Below, one piece after another: positions 51,036 through 59,038 of a DNA stretch of 64,000 nt. The position numbers and the translations under genes were made by a program. Each line of letters starts with the position of its first letter. Positions within the stretch are counted from its first letter, which is position 1. The stretch is from Chryseobacterium phocaeense (lineage in GTDB: Bacteria > Bacteroidota > Bacteroidia > Flavobacteriales > Weeksellaceae), in assembly GCF_900169075.1 (NCBI RefSeq), contig NZ_LT827015.1, positions 2,744,158 through 2,808,157 on the forward strand, in the 5' to 3' direction. A model generated the notes under the pieces. The model ran no database searches and was not told the origin of the DNA. It worked only from the letters and a program-made list of their open reading frames with translations.

Positions 51036-51197
51036 ATGGATCTAAAAACCTTAAACCGCATTGACAAGTTACGAAGATTAAAAAGCAGAGGACCTAAAAC
51101 GCCAAAATGGCTGAAACCTTATCATCTGCTGTTCCTGGCTTTTCTGACTGTTTTTGTCTTTGGAGCCTTCATCAAATTTCTAGAACAAAATCATTAA
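51036..51197 (+). CDS. Tiny single-span membrane protein (cassette 1)
   Basis: A 53-residue protein. The N-terminal half is very basic (LNRIDKLRRLKSRGPKTPKW) and is followed by one membrane span (HLLFLAFLTVFVFGAFIKFL). It starts ATG 51036 and stops four bases before the next gene. A second tiny basic single-span protein, at 51640, occupies the same position before a paralogue of that gene. No family is recognised. It probably sits in the inner membrane with its basic half in the cytosol. Confidence 0.65.
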   Translation: MDLKTLNRIDKLRRLKSRGPKTPKWLKPYHLLFLAFLTVFVFGAFIKFLEQNH

Positions 51198-51201
51198 TCC
51201 T

Positions 51202-51558
51202 ATGACCTATTCAGAAGCCGTTCAGGAAATCACAGAAATTATTCCTGACTTTGAACATGAACTGGCAGAAGCCAATTCCCAAAATTCCTACAGTGTGATC
51301 CGAATTTTTTCAGAACGTATTAAAGGGATGATCCGACAGAATGACCGGAATATTTTATTTAAAAGTCTTTATAAAATGGGTAAAATTTATACGGATGGAG
51401 ATATTTCCTTAAAAAATGCTGTTGACAGTATTTTTATCTACTCCCTGGATAATTTTACAGCCTTCTGCACCGGCGAGTACAGAAAAATAATATTCAGCCA
51501 TCTGTCAAAAGAGCTGCAAGAAGGCCATTCCAGACAGATTTACTGCCACGGCACCTAA
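51202..51558 (+). CDS. Small helical protein, DUF7674-like (cassette 1)
   Basis: A 118-residue, apparently all-helical cytosolic protein with no signal peptide. It aligns along its length with the 131-residue product at 51820: FSERIKGMIRQ... with INYLKNMLQES, KMGKIYTDGD with KLMDWIYRNGD, and AVDSIFIYSLDNF with VIENLFVRSFESF. It resembles a small helical family common in Flavobacteriia (DUF7674, from memory). The function is unknown. It is four bases downstream of a tiny membrane protein gene. Confidence 0.75.
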   Translation: MTYSEAVQEITEIIPDFEHELAEANSQNSYSVIRIFSERIKGMIRQNDRNILFKSLYKMGKIYTDGDISLKNAVDSIFIYSLDNFTAFCTGEYRKIIFSHLSKELQEGHSRQIYCHGT

Positions 51559-51639
51559 GCTTTTCATTACATTTTTCATCTGTTTCATTACAAAAGCACC
51601 TTTCCTTCAAAAATCAAAGTTACTTAAAATCAATAAATT

Positions 51640-51771
51640 ATGAAATCAAAAATCAGAAGAATCTCCGACTGGAAATCATGGAAAACCACGACCAGCAGGC
51701 ACAATACAGAGATTCTGATCACTCACATAGCGGTGATCGTAGGCGTTTTTATTTTTGCTGCGATGCTGTAG
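51640..51771 (+). CDS. Tiny single-span membrane protein (cassette 2)
   Basis: A 43-residue protein from ATG 51640: a basic N-terminal half (KSKIRRISDWKSWKTTTSRH), then one membrane span (ILITHIAVIVGVFIFAAML) reaching the C-terminus. It is equivalent in position and design to the 53-residue product of cassette 1, though the sequences differ. It lies 49 bases upstream of the second DUF7674-like gene. Confidence 0.65.
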   Translation: MKSKIRRISDWKSWKTTTSRHNTEILITHIAVIVGVFIFAAML

Positions 51772-51819
51772 GTTTTGGTACACATTTCGCTGCAAAGTAA
51801 ATACTGAAAAATATTAATT

Positions 51820-52215
51820 ATGAAGAAAGTACAAATGCAAACTATTAATCAAAAAATAGCTGTTGAATACTTAAAATTTTTCTATCCACCACTTCGAAAT
51901 GAAATCACTCAGTTATCTGTTCAGGAAAACTTTGCCGGGGTCATTCAGGCTACCATCAACTATCTGAAGAACATGCTCCAGGAATCGAAGATCTACATTA
52001 TAGCCCATCACATCAAACTGATGGACTGGATCTACAGAAACGGGGATTCTTATGTGAGAACCGTGATCGAAAACCTGTTTGTAAGGTCTTTTGAAAGTTT
52101 TAAAAAGCATGCCAAAATCCAGCATTGGAGGCTTCTTTACCAGTATATGCCTGAAAGTTTCCAGTTCGTTTACCATGAGCAGCAAAAGCAGGACGAGATT
52201 TTTTTCGGTAAGTAA
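51820..52215 (+). CDS. Small helical protein, DUF7674-like (cassette 2)
   Basis: A 131-residue paralogue of the product at 51202, again predicted all-helical and cytosolic. Shared positions include the MDWIYRNGDSYVRTVIENLFVRSFESF block. Its C-terminus is longer (QKQDEIFFGK). The start may be Met6 (MQTINQKIAVEYL) instead of Met1. A terminator follows at 52239-52273, which closes the two-cassette operon. Confidence 0.75.
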   Translation: MKKVQMQTINQKIAVEYLKFFYPPLRNEITQLSVQENFAGVIQATINYLKNMLQESKIYIIAHHIKLMDWIYRNGDSYVRTVIENLFVRSFESFKKHAKIQHWRLLYQYMPESFQFVYHEQQKQDEIFFGK

Positions 52216-52238
52216 GAAATAATTTAATTTGTAAATAG

Positions 52239-52273
52239 GCTCTTCAGGCGTTTTTTGTCTGGAGAGCTTTTTT
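52239..52273 (+). terminator. Terminator of the duplicated cassette operon
   Basis: GCTCTTCAG (52239-52247) pairs with CTGGAGAGC (52259-52267), followed by T6. Confidence 0.8.
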
Positions 52274-52473
52274 ATTTACTATTCCTGTTTTTGTTGGAAA
52301 ATCGCGAAGGCGCAATATATGGTTTGATCCTTGTATTAAGACGCAAAGATTTTATCTCCGATAAAATTTAATAGTATTCAGATAATATGCGTAATGAAAA
52401 TTTAATTCTTTTGAATACTTATATTGAAAACTGTTTGTGATTTTAGGTTATAAAATTTCATTGCAATATATTT

Positions 52474-52502
52474 CACCACATGGTGTAAAATATATATTTT
52501 TG
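52474..52502 (+). promoter_or_regulatory. Promoter and palindromic operator of the candidate immunity lipoprotein
   Basis: CACCA-CA-TGGTG (52474-52485), nine bases, then the -7 box TATTTTTG (52495-52502). The palindrome takes the place of the -33 element. An identical arrangement is found before the CDCL pair at 53302-53330. Confidence 0.75.
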
Positions 52503-52516
52503 CAAAAAAATCCTTA

Positions 52517-53113
52517 ATGAAGTATTTTCCTTTACTTATTCTTACTGCCCTGCCGATGATATCATGCAGCGGGAATGAGGAATCAACAATTGAAAATAGT
52601 AAACCTGCAGAAAAACAGGTGTATGCGTTTGACTATAAAAACTATGCCGTACAAAGTATTTCAGCCTACAGGGGACCTTCCGGCCAAAAGACCCATCCAC
52701 AGGAATCGTATCTCAAACAGTACTGGACAACTTACCAGGAGCCTGCATGGAAGAAAATCAATCTTGATCTGAAAAATAACTCCCTGCAACTGGTATCAGA
52801 AGCTTCCGCTGGTCATACGTACAGCATAAAGATTGAAAAAGACTCCGTATTTATCAATGAAAACAACGGGATGAGTTTTATTGGAATTTTTAGCAAAAAT
52901 GAGGCTTCGTTTACCTTAAAAAGATCATTCCGTTATATTAAAAAGATGCCGCGGGAAAATGTGAATGCTCTTATGATTTCTCAGAAAGCGGTTTTTGGAA
53001 ACACTGGTGATCAGGATATTTTCGGGAACGGTATTTTCAACAGTCCTGCGGAAATGACTGAAACCGGAGATGATATCGTATGGACGAATGTAGATTATTA
53101 CTATAAGAATTGA
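52517..53113 (+). CDS. Lipoprotein co-regulated with the CDCL toxins; candidate immunity protein
   Basis: A 198-residue lipoprotein with lipobox MISC (Cys17) followed by SGNEEST, a small acidic stretch of the kind that can send lipoproteins to the cell surface in Bacteroidetes. The mature domain has many short strands (YAFDYKNYAVQSISAY, HTYSIKIEKDSVFIN, MSFIGIFSKNEASFTLKRSF). No known family is recognised. It ends in its own terminator, 235 bases before the two cytolysin-like genes, yet has the same operator-promoter pattern. Bacteroides CDCL producers are protected by a surface lipoprotein, so an immunity role is inferred from gene order, lipidation and shared control. Confidence 0.75.
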   Translation: MKYFPLLILTALPMISCSGNEESTIENSKPAEKQVYAFDYKNYAVQSISAYRGPSGQKTHPQESYLKQYWTTYQEPAWKKINLDLKNNSLQLVSEASAGHTYSIKIEKDSVFINENNGMSFIGIFSKNEASFTLKRSFRYIKKMPRENVNALMISQKAVFGNTGDQDIFGNGIFNSPAEMTETGDDIVWTNVDYYYKN

Positions 53114-53163
53114 TAAATTATTTTGACGATGTGTAATCAGATCAGTTTTGATTTGAAAGCAGC

Positions 53164-53193
53164 CTCCCCCAACAACTTATTGGGGGAGTTTTA
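53164..53193 (+). terminator. Terminator of the lipoprotein gene
   Basis: CTCCCCCAA - CAACTTA - TTGGGGGAG (53164-53188), followed by TTTT. It separates the lipoprotein transcript from the toxin transcript. Confidence 0.88.
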
Positions 53194-53301
53194 CATGATA
53201 TTTATCACTATTAAGAGAAGTATTAAAAACAAAATCAAATACTTATGTTTAATTAATCTTCTGTTAATGGAGCTTAACGAATATTTAACCTGAAAATATT
53301 T

Positions 53302-53330
53302 CACCAAATGGTGTCAAAACTATACTTTTG
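53302..53330 (+). promoter_or_regulatory. Promoter and palindromic operator of the CDCL toxin pair
   Basis: CACCA-AA-TGGTG (53302-53313), nine bases, then the -7 box TACTTTTG (53323-53330), 17 bases before the ATG. It has the same palindrome and the same 9-nt spacing as the site at 52474-52502. Confidence 0.78.
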
Positions 53331-53347
53331 GAGCTCAAATTAAATAC

Positions 53348-54424
53348 ATGAAAAGAATCATTTTACCCGTTGCATTAATCGTTGCAGCAACTATTACTAC
53401 AATTTCCTGCAGTCAGGATATCAATGAAGAAACAACAACCGTTTCAGAGGGAGCAAAATCTTTTAAAGGGGTCAACCCTGTGGTGGCATTACCTTCAAAG
53501 TACTTAAACTATGATGAAGTATCTGTAGGAGGAAAGGACGTAACCGCAAGCCAAAAAACGACTACCGTTACCCTGAATAGCGATCAGATGGTGGTAACAT
53601 CTCCCAACAAAACTTTTATCGGAGGTGTTTACAATTCCACTACGCTGGACAATCTTTCATATACGCCTATCACTTATCCGGTGAAGCCTATCACGGTTTC
53701 TTATTCATTCCCGTCTGATTTTATCGTGGACACTATTGAAAAGCCTACCCTTTCCAGCATGAGATCTTCGATATTCAAAGCGATGCAGAGTGCTAATTTC
53801 AGCGGTCAGCAGTCTTTGGCTTTCGATTATAATATCAAGCAGTTCTCGTATTACAGTGAACTTAAGATTGCATTCGGAGCGAATGTGAATATCGGAAGTA
53901 TTTTCAGTATTGATATCAGCGGAAGCAACAATAAGGTGAAAAAGAATACAGGGATCTTTGCTAAGTTTACCCAGAAGAATTTTACCATCGACATGGATAT
54001 TCCGGATAACGGAAATATTTTCAAAAATGAATCTGACCTGAATCTGGCTGCTTCTAAAAACCCGGTTTACATCAACTCTATTACCTACGGAAGACTGGGA
54101 ATTATTTCTCTGGAATCTGATTATTCTTACAACGAAACGGCTTTCGCTTTAAAAGCGGCTTTGAATGCTAAAATGGTGAACGGATCCATCAGCATTGATG
54201 TTCAGAGTAAGAAAATCCTTGAAGAATCTGACCTGAAAGTATACATCCTGGGAGGGATTGGTTCTGATGCTGTACAGGTAGTACAGGGATATACCGGTTT
54301 CATCAACTTTATTGTTAACGGAGGTCAGTTTACTGCTAATTCTCCGGGAGTTCCGATCAACTTTACAGCCGCTCATGCAGGAGACAACTCTGTATACTAT
54401 ACAACGTTTACTGTAGAAAAATAA
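53348..54424 (+). CDS. Cholesterol-dependent-cytolysin-like protein, short form (CDCL-S)
   Basis: A 358-residue protein with a lipoprotein-type signal (TTISC, Cys21). The thiol-activated cytolysin core is recognisable: PVYINSITYGR (residues 239-249), DLKVYILGG (295-303) and the closing GVPINFTAA. In classical cytolysins these are the YISSVAYGR and AVILGG beta-sheet segments. There is no domain 4, so no undecapeptide and no cholesterol recognition. The product therefore matches the short partner of two-component CDCLs known in Bacteroides and Elizabethkingia. The long partner starts within its stop codon (TAATG). Expected to oligomerise with the long form into a MAC-like pore on target bacteria. 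Confidence 0.88.
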   Translation: MKRIILPVALIVAATITTISCSQDINEETTTVSEGAKSFKGVNPVVALPSKYLNYDEVSVGGKDVTASQKTTTVTLNSDQMVVTSPNKTFIGGVYNSTTLDNLSYTPITYPVKPITVSYSFPSDFIVDTIEKPTLSSMRSSIFKAMQSANFSGQQSLAFDYNIKQFSYYSELKIAFGANVNIGSIFSIDISGSNNKVKKNTGIFAKFTQKNFTIDMDIPDNGNIFKNESDLNLAASKNPVYINSITYGRLGIISLESDYSYNETAFALKAALNAKMVNGSISIDVQSKKILEESDLKVYILGGIGSDAVQVVQGYTGFINFIVNGGQFTANSPGVPINFTAAHAGDNSVYYTTFTVEK

Positions 54425-55890
54425 TGAAGAAACTGATTTATATAATGGCAGCCATCTCTATGGCTGCTTTATCAAGTTGTGCAAACGACCTGGACAGACC
54501 TGAAACCCAGGAAATGACCCGTGCTTCTCAGGTGGTGAATATCACTTCATTCGGAACATATCCTTCGGTATTATCCGGCAAAAACAGAAGTATGCTGGCG
54601 AAAGGCGGCAATGCTGAAGAATTTACGGAGACGAAAGAATTTGAATCTTCGGAATCTATTGTTCTTCCTCACCTGCAGATGTATATTTTCCCGGGATCTC
54701 TTCTCAAGGGAAATTCTATACAGGATATGAATTTCAAGCCGATTACTGCTTCGGTAAAGCCTGTTACGGTTTCTATGTCTATTCCGGCCCTGAATAAAAA
54801 AACGGCTTTTACCATTGACCAGCCTTCTTTATCCAAAACCAGACAGCTGGTACAGGATTATATCCAGTCGGCGGATTTTACCCAAAACGGAACGCTGAGC
54901 TACAGTGTGGAGCAATTCACTTCTTATGATGAACTTAAAGTGGCCTTCGGGTCTAATGTGAATACCAGGTCCCTGTTTGGAAAAAATTCTTCTTCCACGA
55001 ATATTGAGGAAGGAATGATTGCCAAAAGAACGGGATTTTATGTGAAATTTTACCAGACTTCTTTCACCCTGGATATGGATATTCCTGCAGGATCACTGGT
55101 TAATGACACGAATCTGGACACCGGAGGTGTAGAACCTGTGTATGTGAACTCTATATCGTACGGAAGAATGGGCGTACTGACGATTGAAACGAATGAACTG
55201 GCAGAGACAGCAAGAACAACGATTAATGAATCTTTCAGCAAACTGTTTGTAAAAGGGGAAAGCTACCTGACACAGGACGAAAAAAATTTCCTGAACGGAG
55301 CGGATTTCAACCTTTATCTGATCGGCGGAAGCGGTGTAACGGCAGCCCAGTCTTTCAAAGGATATGCAGCTTTTGTGAATCATATTTCGAAAGGAACCTT
55401 TTCCAAGAGCCAGCCGGGAGTTCCTATTTTCTGCTCTTATTCTTACCTGAAGGATAATTCACCGGTGAAAACCACCTTTAAGTTTGATATTAAAAATCCA
55501 CCGGTCTATGTGAAGCTTGTGAAAGAAAATGTGACCAGCGGTCGTAACAGAAATGTGGATTTAAAGCTGCATTTCTATTCCAGCAAGAGCCAGACGAATA
55601 CCATTGCCCACCCGAGCATCCGCTTTGTGATCAATAAAGTATCAAAAGTAGGAAGAAAAAACAGCGGCATGTATGGACCCTGGACCTTCACCACTACGAA
55701 TGAACCTATTGTTCTTCAGAATGCCGGAATGAATATCAATATGAGCCTTCCCAATCAGGTCCTGTCCCGTGAGAACGGACCCTGTGTGCCAAGGGGAAGA
55801 TTCGGGTGTGAAGTGGTTCCCATCTACCAGGAAGATGTGGAATACACCTTAGCCCCGAGTGACAAATACAATTATATTGTAATTAATTAA
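54424..55890 (+). CDS. Cholesterol-dependent-cytolysin-like protein, long form (CDCL-L)
   Basis: A 488-residue paralogue with a lipoprotein-type signal (ALSSC, Cys19). The pore-forming core runs to about residue 355, with PVYVNSISYGR (238-248), FNLYLIGG (295-302) and GVPIFCSYS. An extra C-terminal beta domain (~358-488: PPVYVKLVKENVTSG...RNVDLKLHFYSS) sits where domain 4 is in classical cytolysins but lacks the undecapeptide. In known CDCL pairs the long form binds the target surface and is activated by proteolysis before the short form joins. The gene overlaps the short-form gene by one base. A terminator at 55948 ends the operon. Confidence 0.88.
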   Translation: MKKLIYIMAAISMAALSSCANDLDRPETQEMTRASQVVNITSFGTYPSVLSGKNRSMLAKGGNAEEFTETKEFESSESIVLPHLQMYIFPGSLLKGNSIQDMNFKPITASVKPVTVSMSIPALNKKTAFTIDQPSLSKTRQLVQDYIQSADFTQNGTLSYSVEQFTSYDELKVAFGSNVNTRSLFGKNSSSTNIEEGMIAKRTGFYVKFYQTSFTLDMDIPAGSLVNDTNLDTGGVEPVYVNSISYGRMGVLTIETNELAETARTTINESFSKLFVKGESYLTQDEKNFLNGADFNLYLIGGSGVTAAQSFKGYAAFVNHISKGTFSKSQPGVPIFCSYSYLKDNSPVKTTFKFDIKNPPVYVKLVKENVTSGRNRNVDLKLHFYSSKSQTNTIAHPSIRFVINKVSKVGRKNSGMYGPWTFTTTNEPIVLQNAGMNINMSLPNQVLSRENGPCVPRGRFGCEVVPIYQEDVEYTLAPSDKYNYIVIN

Positions 55891-55947
55891 TACTTTACAG
55901 ATGTATCAGATTATAAAATATTTTTTGGGATTTTAATCTGAACAAAG

Positions 55948-55975
55948 CTCCCCGGAACTGATCCGGGGAGTTTAT
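55948..55975 (+). terminator. Terminator of the CDCL operon
   Basis: CTCCCCGGA - ACTGA - TCCGGGGAG (55948-55970), followed by TTTATTATTT. Confidence 0.85.
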
Positions 55976-56013
55976 TATTTAATCCGGGTATGGGTTAAGA
56001 AGATTAATTATGC

Positions 56014-56166
56014 GGCTGGAAGCAGAAGAGGGAAGATAGAAGTTACTTCTAGTCAATAATTTTCACCTGTTTCATAAAACTTAACAACGTAAAAGCTTAA
56101 TGAAATGTATTAACATTCTTTTTTGGGCCTCAATAACTTCCAGCTTCCCTCTTCCGGCTCCCAGCC
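56014..56166. repeat. 35-nt imperfect inverted repeat (GGCTGGAAGC...GAAGAGGGAAG family)
   Basis: The left arm (about 56014-56048) reads GGCTGGAAGCAGAAGAGGGA and then AGATAGAAGTTACTT. The right arm (56132-56166) is its approximate reverse complement, 86 bases away. A single arm occurs at 15803-15837. The gap between the CDCL and thioredoxin genes holds no gene. Confidence 0.7.
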
Positions 56167-56200
56167 ATTATTTACAAGAATGTTTCATCCCAAACTCAGA

Positions 56201-56719
56201 TTATTCATCTCTTTTTAAAAATACTTTCTGGATCACATCGAGTTCCTGTTTGTCCATTTTCGAGCTTTTTTCAAGTTTGGCTATAAATGCGGAAACTTCT
56301 TCAGGTGTTGCCGGAGATCCCAGATTTTCTCCTTTACTGTCAAAAGAGTCGGCCAGAACTTCTCCCTGGGGATTTAAGATCAGCCAGAAAGGAAGTCCTG
56401 CATCTTCTCCATTGTACTTGTTCATCAGCTCCTGTCCTCCGGGGTTTTCAAGCTTTTTCTTTTCTCCTACTTCCTGAACATCTATATAAGTAGTTACAAA
56501 TTTCTGATCAAAAATAGGTTTCGTTTCAGGAAGGTTCATATTTTTCTCCATCAGTTTACACCATCCGCACCAGGAAGCATGGAATATCAGCAGGACATTT
56601 TTCTTTTGGGCTTTAGCTTCTGTAAGGGATTTTTTCAGTGCTGCGTCTGCCTTTTCCTGTGCAGCATTCAGCTGAAACAGAAATAAGGAAAGCACCAGGA
56701 TAATTTTAAAAGATCTCAT
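56201..56719 (-). CDS. Periplasmic thioredoxin-like protein
   Basis: A 172-residue protein with a signal peptide (IILVLSLFLFQLNAAQ). The thioredoxin active site is LIFHASWCGWCKLMEKN, a C-G-W-C motif, and the fold continues with TTYIDVQEVGE and a cis-Pro loop in GLPFWLILNPQGE. It belongs to the Thioredoxin_7/DsbD-gamma-like group of small exported disulfide reductases. It is convergent with the CDCL operon and has no operon partner. Confidence 0.9.
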   Translation of the reverse strand: MRSFKIILVLSLFLFQLNAAQEKADAALKKSLTEAKAQKKNVLLIFHASWCGWCKLMEKNMNLPETKPIFDQKFVTTYIDVQEVGEKKKLENPGGQELMNKYNGEDAGLPFWLILNPQGEVLADSFDSKGENLGSPATPEEVSAFIAKLEKSSKMDKQELDVIQKVFLKRDE

Positions 56720-56878
56720 TAAATTTTTTGTTTTTGGTTTACTCTACGAATTTAGAAATTTAATTTGCACTTAGCACTCCTTATTATTCATAAACAATTC
56801 CAGGTTTTTATGATCAATACTTTGTATAAAAAAACGACCTCTATTATTGAAGCCGTTTTTCTGTGTTTTCAGGAAAAA

Positions 56879-57211
56879 TTATTTTTTTAAGTCTGATTTT
56901 ACATCTTTATACCCATCTGCAACTGCATCTGCCCCTTTTTCAGCGGTCTTTTTAACACTTTTCGCGCCTTTTGTTGCTGTTTTACCTACCCATTTTGTGC
57001 CTTTTTTAACGCCTTTTTTTGTAGCTTTTGCTCCTTTTTTAGCTTTGTCTCCCACCCATTCAGCACCGTTTTTAACTCCTTTTTCTGTTGCTTTTGCTCC
57101 TTTTTCAATGGCAGTACCAACATTTTTTGCTTCCTGCTTTACCGTTTCCTGAGCATTAACAGTTGTTGCAAATAAACCGAACGCTAATACGGCTAATACA
57201 TTCTTTTTCAT
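56879..57211 (-). CDS. Exported Lys/Ala-rich repeat protein
   Basis: A 110-residue protein with a signal peptide (VLAVLAFGLFATTVNAQ). The mature part is a highly basic amphipathic repeat with an ~11-residue period: KGAKATEKGVKNG, AEWVGDKAK, KGAKATKKGVKKG, TKWVGKTATKGAKSVKKT. The AEWVG/TKWVG pair shows an internal duplication of ~22 residues. No family function is known. Similar short proteins are common in Chryseobacterium, and a membrane- or polymer-binding role is possible because of the charge. Confidence 0.75.
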   Translation of the reverse strand: MKKNVLAVLAFGLFATTVNAQETVKQEAKNVGTAIEKGAKATEKGVKNGAEWVGDKAKKGAKATKKGVKKGTKWVGKTATKGAKSVKKTAEKGADAVADGYKDVKSDLKK

Positions 57212-57345
57212 TGTCTTTTTTTTAAGTTATTTTGATAGATATAACATAAAACAAGCCAAACTTATATGACAAAAAAGGTGAATGAAAATAATTTAATCGA
57301 ATTGAAAAAAAATTTCTGTTTTTTGTCCCTGTAACAGGCAACCTA

Positions 57346-58458
57346 TCACTTCAGGACAGTATCATCCACTGAAACAGGTTGTTCAAGAACAATTCCCGGC
57401 TTTTTCTTTTTTAAGAGATCCAGTAATTTCTGCACAGAGAATGTGAGGATAATGTAAAGTACAATAAGCATCAACACGAATCCTATTCCGTGCTGTCTGT
57501 AACCAAAAATACCTTTACCCCAGGAGATTAAAATCCATTGGATCATATACATTGAGGTCAGGTTTTTACTGCAGTATTTTAAAATTCCGGTGAATTTATT
57601 TTCCTTCATATTGGAAGTCAATCTGGAAATAGCCCATAAAAAGATCAGTGTCCAGCCGGCAAAATAAATAACTCCTCCCGGTCCCATATGGTAAAATCCA
57701 TTATAATTATAGGCATCAAACAGGAAAACCAGAGGAGCGCCTACTGCGATGAACACAAGCCCGAAGTACAGCATCTTTCTAAATAGTTCTTGGCTGTTAT
57801 AATTAAGCTCCAGAAACCATTTTCCGAAAAACATCCCGATGATAATAAAAGCCATCCACGGGAAAACAGGGAAATAGATATAGGCCGGATAATCGTTACT
57901 GAAGAAAAGGTCTGAAATATAATTGACCACAGGGTAATCAATAATAGTCCCACTCAATTCACGCGATACGAGTGCTATCAGTAATCCGATAGCCAGAATA
58001 CCATATTTGTTCTTCACATACTCCCTGATAAAACCTACAAAAAGCAATGAGATCCCTGCCAGTTGTAAGATATCTCCCAGCATCACCAGATACATATACT
58101 GCTGCTCTATCGGCCCATGCCATCCATATTTCTGAATAAAATTATCGGGAGCAAAGCCCAACACTGCAGGAACAATGAACTTCATAAAATTCATAAAAAA
58201 AGCAGCCAGCAGAAGTAACCCGCCGCGTTTTATAGAACTTTTAAGACTCTGATGACTGGAAGTCATAAACGTAATGCCCATACAAATCAGGAAAATAGAA
58301 GTTCCTCTCCCCAGAAAGACAATAAAACTCCCAATAACTGATTCGGATTGTGATTTTACATTCGCATAGATAAGCAGAGTGTGGATAATGATCATTCCCA
58401 CCACACTCATTCCTTTTATCAGGTCAAGTGCTGCAATTCTTTTACTTTGGTGTTCCAT
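57346..58458 (-). CDS. DUF1624 / heparan-alpha-glucosaminide N-acetyltransferase-like membrane protein
   Basis: About 370 residues from ATG 58458 (MEHQSKRIAALDLIKGMSVVGMIIIHTLLIY). It opens with the A-x-D-x-x-x-G-x-x-V-x-G-M-I-x-x-H motif of the DUF1624 (HGSNAT catalytic-like) family and has about ten membrane spans. In this family an acyl group is moved across or onto the outer face of the membrane, the conserved His being the presumed acceptor. The longer reading to 58587 adds a basic, poorly conserved stretch and is not used. No partner genes adjoin it, so the substrate is unknown. Confidence 0.85.
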   Translation of the reverse strand: MEHQSKRIAALDLIKGMSVVGMIIIHTLLIYANVKSQSESVIGSFIVFLGRGTSIFLICMGITFMTSSHQSLKSSIKRGGLLLLAAFFMNFMKFIVPAVLGFAPDNFIQKYGWHGPIEQQYMYLVMLGDILQLAGISLLFVGFIREYVKNKYGILAIGLLIALVSRELSGTIIDYPVVNYISDLFFSNDYPAYIYFPVFPWMAFIIIGMFFGKWFLELNYNSQELFRKMLYFGLVFIAVGAPLVFLFDAYNYNGFYHMGPGGVIYFAGWTLIFLWAISRLTSNMKENKFTGILKYCSKNLTSMYMIQWILISWGKGIFGYRQHGIGFVLMLIVLYIILTFSVQKLLDLLKKKKPGIVLEQPVSVDDTVLK

Positions 58459-58774
58459 AGTTTTTTTAAGTTTTAAAAGCCTACAAAACGTAATGCTGGA
58501 AGCTACTGAAATGATCCGGCAACCGATCTGTAAGTGTAAAAGGTTATCTTTTTTAATTAAATATTTATTTATTCTAAATAAAAACAAATATACAGATTAA
58601 ATGCAAACCAATTTATTTTATTGATAAAATTCAAGTATTTATTTCAGTAGCTTCCATTTACATATGCTTATGATATTCATCGAAGAATGATATTTTAGTG
58701 ATCTCTTTTTTAATTCGTTAAAACAATAAAAGGAGGAATAATTTTTGTATTTTAGCTCAGTAAATTGTATAGAA

Positions 58775-59038
58775 ATGAGCAAAAGTAGAAGTAATTTAAG
58801 AAGCAGGATAAGAACAGCTCGCCGAAATAATGCCAGACGAGAACTTGCGAGCTTTGCTCTTACTGCATCAAGAAATGCTAAAAGATCTTCCATTGCTTTA
58901 GACATTCCATTTGAAATTATTAAAGATGGGGCTGTTTACCAATTTCAGAAAGGAAAAATGATTAAAACAGCTACATTAAAAAAAATAATATCTGATAAAA
59001 CCGGACTTACTAAAGGGAGTAAAATATGTCTAAAGTAA
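58775..59038 (+). CDS. Small basic protein, probable antitoxin or accessory of the zeta-type toxin
   Basis: An 87-residue protein from ATG 58775. The N-terminal half is extremely Arg/Ser/Ala-rich (SKSRSNLRSRIRTARRNNAR) and probably helical. The C-terminal half is compact, with IPFEIIKDGAVYQFQKGKMIK and a TGLTKGSKICLK tail. It matches no epsilon antitoxin that I can recall. It overlaps the toxin gene by 13 bases and precedes it, as expected for an antitoxin. A TTG ten codons upstream is the alternative start. Confidence 0.65.
   Translation: MSKSRSNLRSRIRTARRNNARRELASFALTASRNAKRSSIALDIPFEIIKDGAVYQFQKGKMIKTATLKKIISDKTGLTKGSKICLK

Noticed and set aside
52517..53113. Lipoprotein as a third pore-forming subunit
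   Set aside because: No cytolysin motif (no YxxSxxYGR or ILGG segment) and a different size; a regulatory or immunity role fits better.
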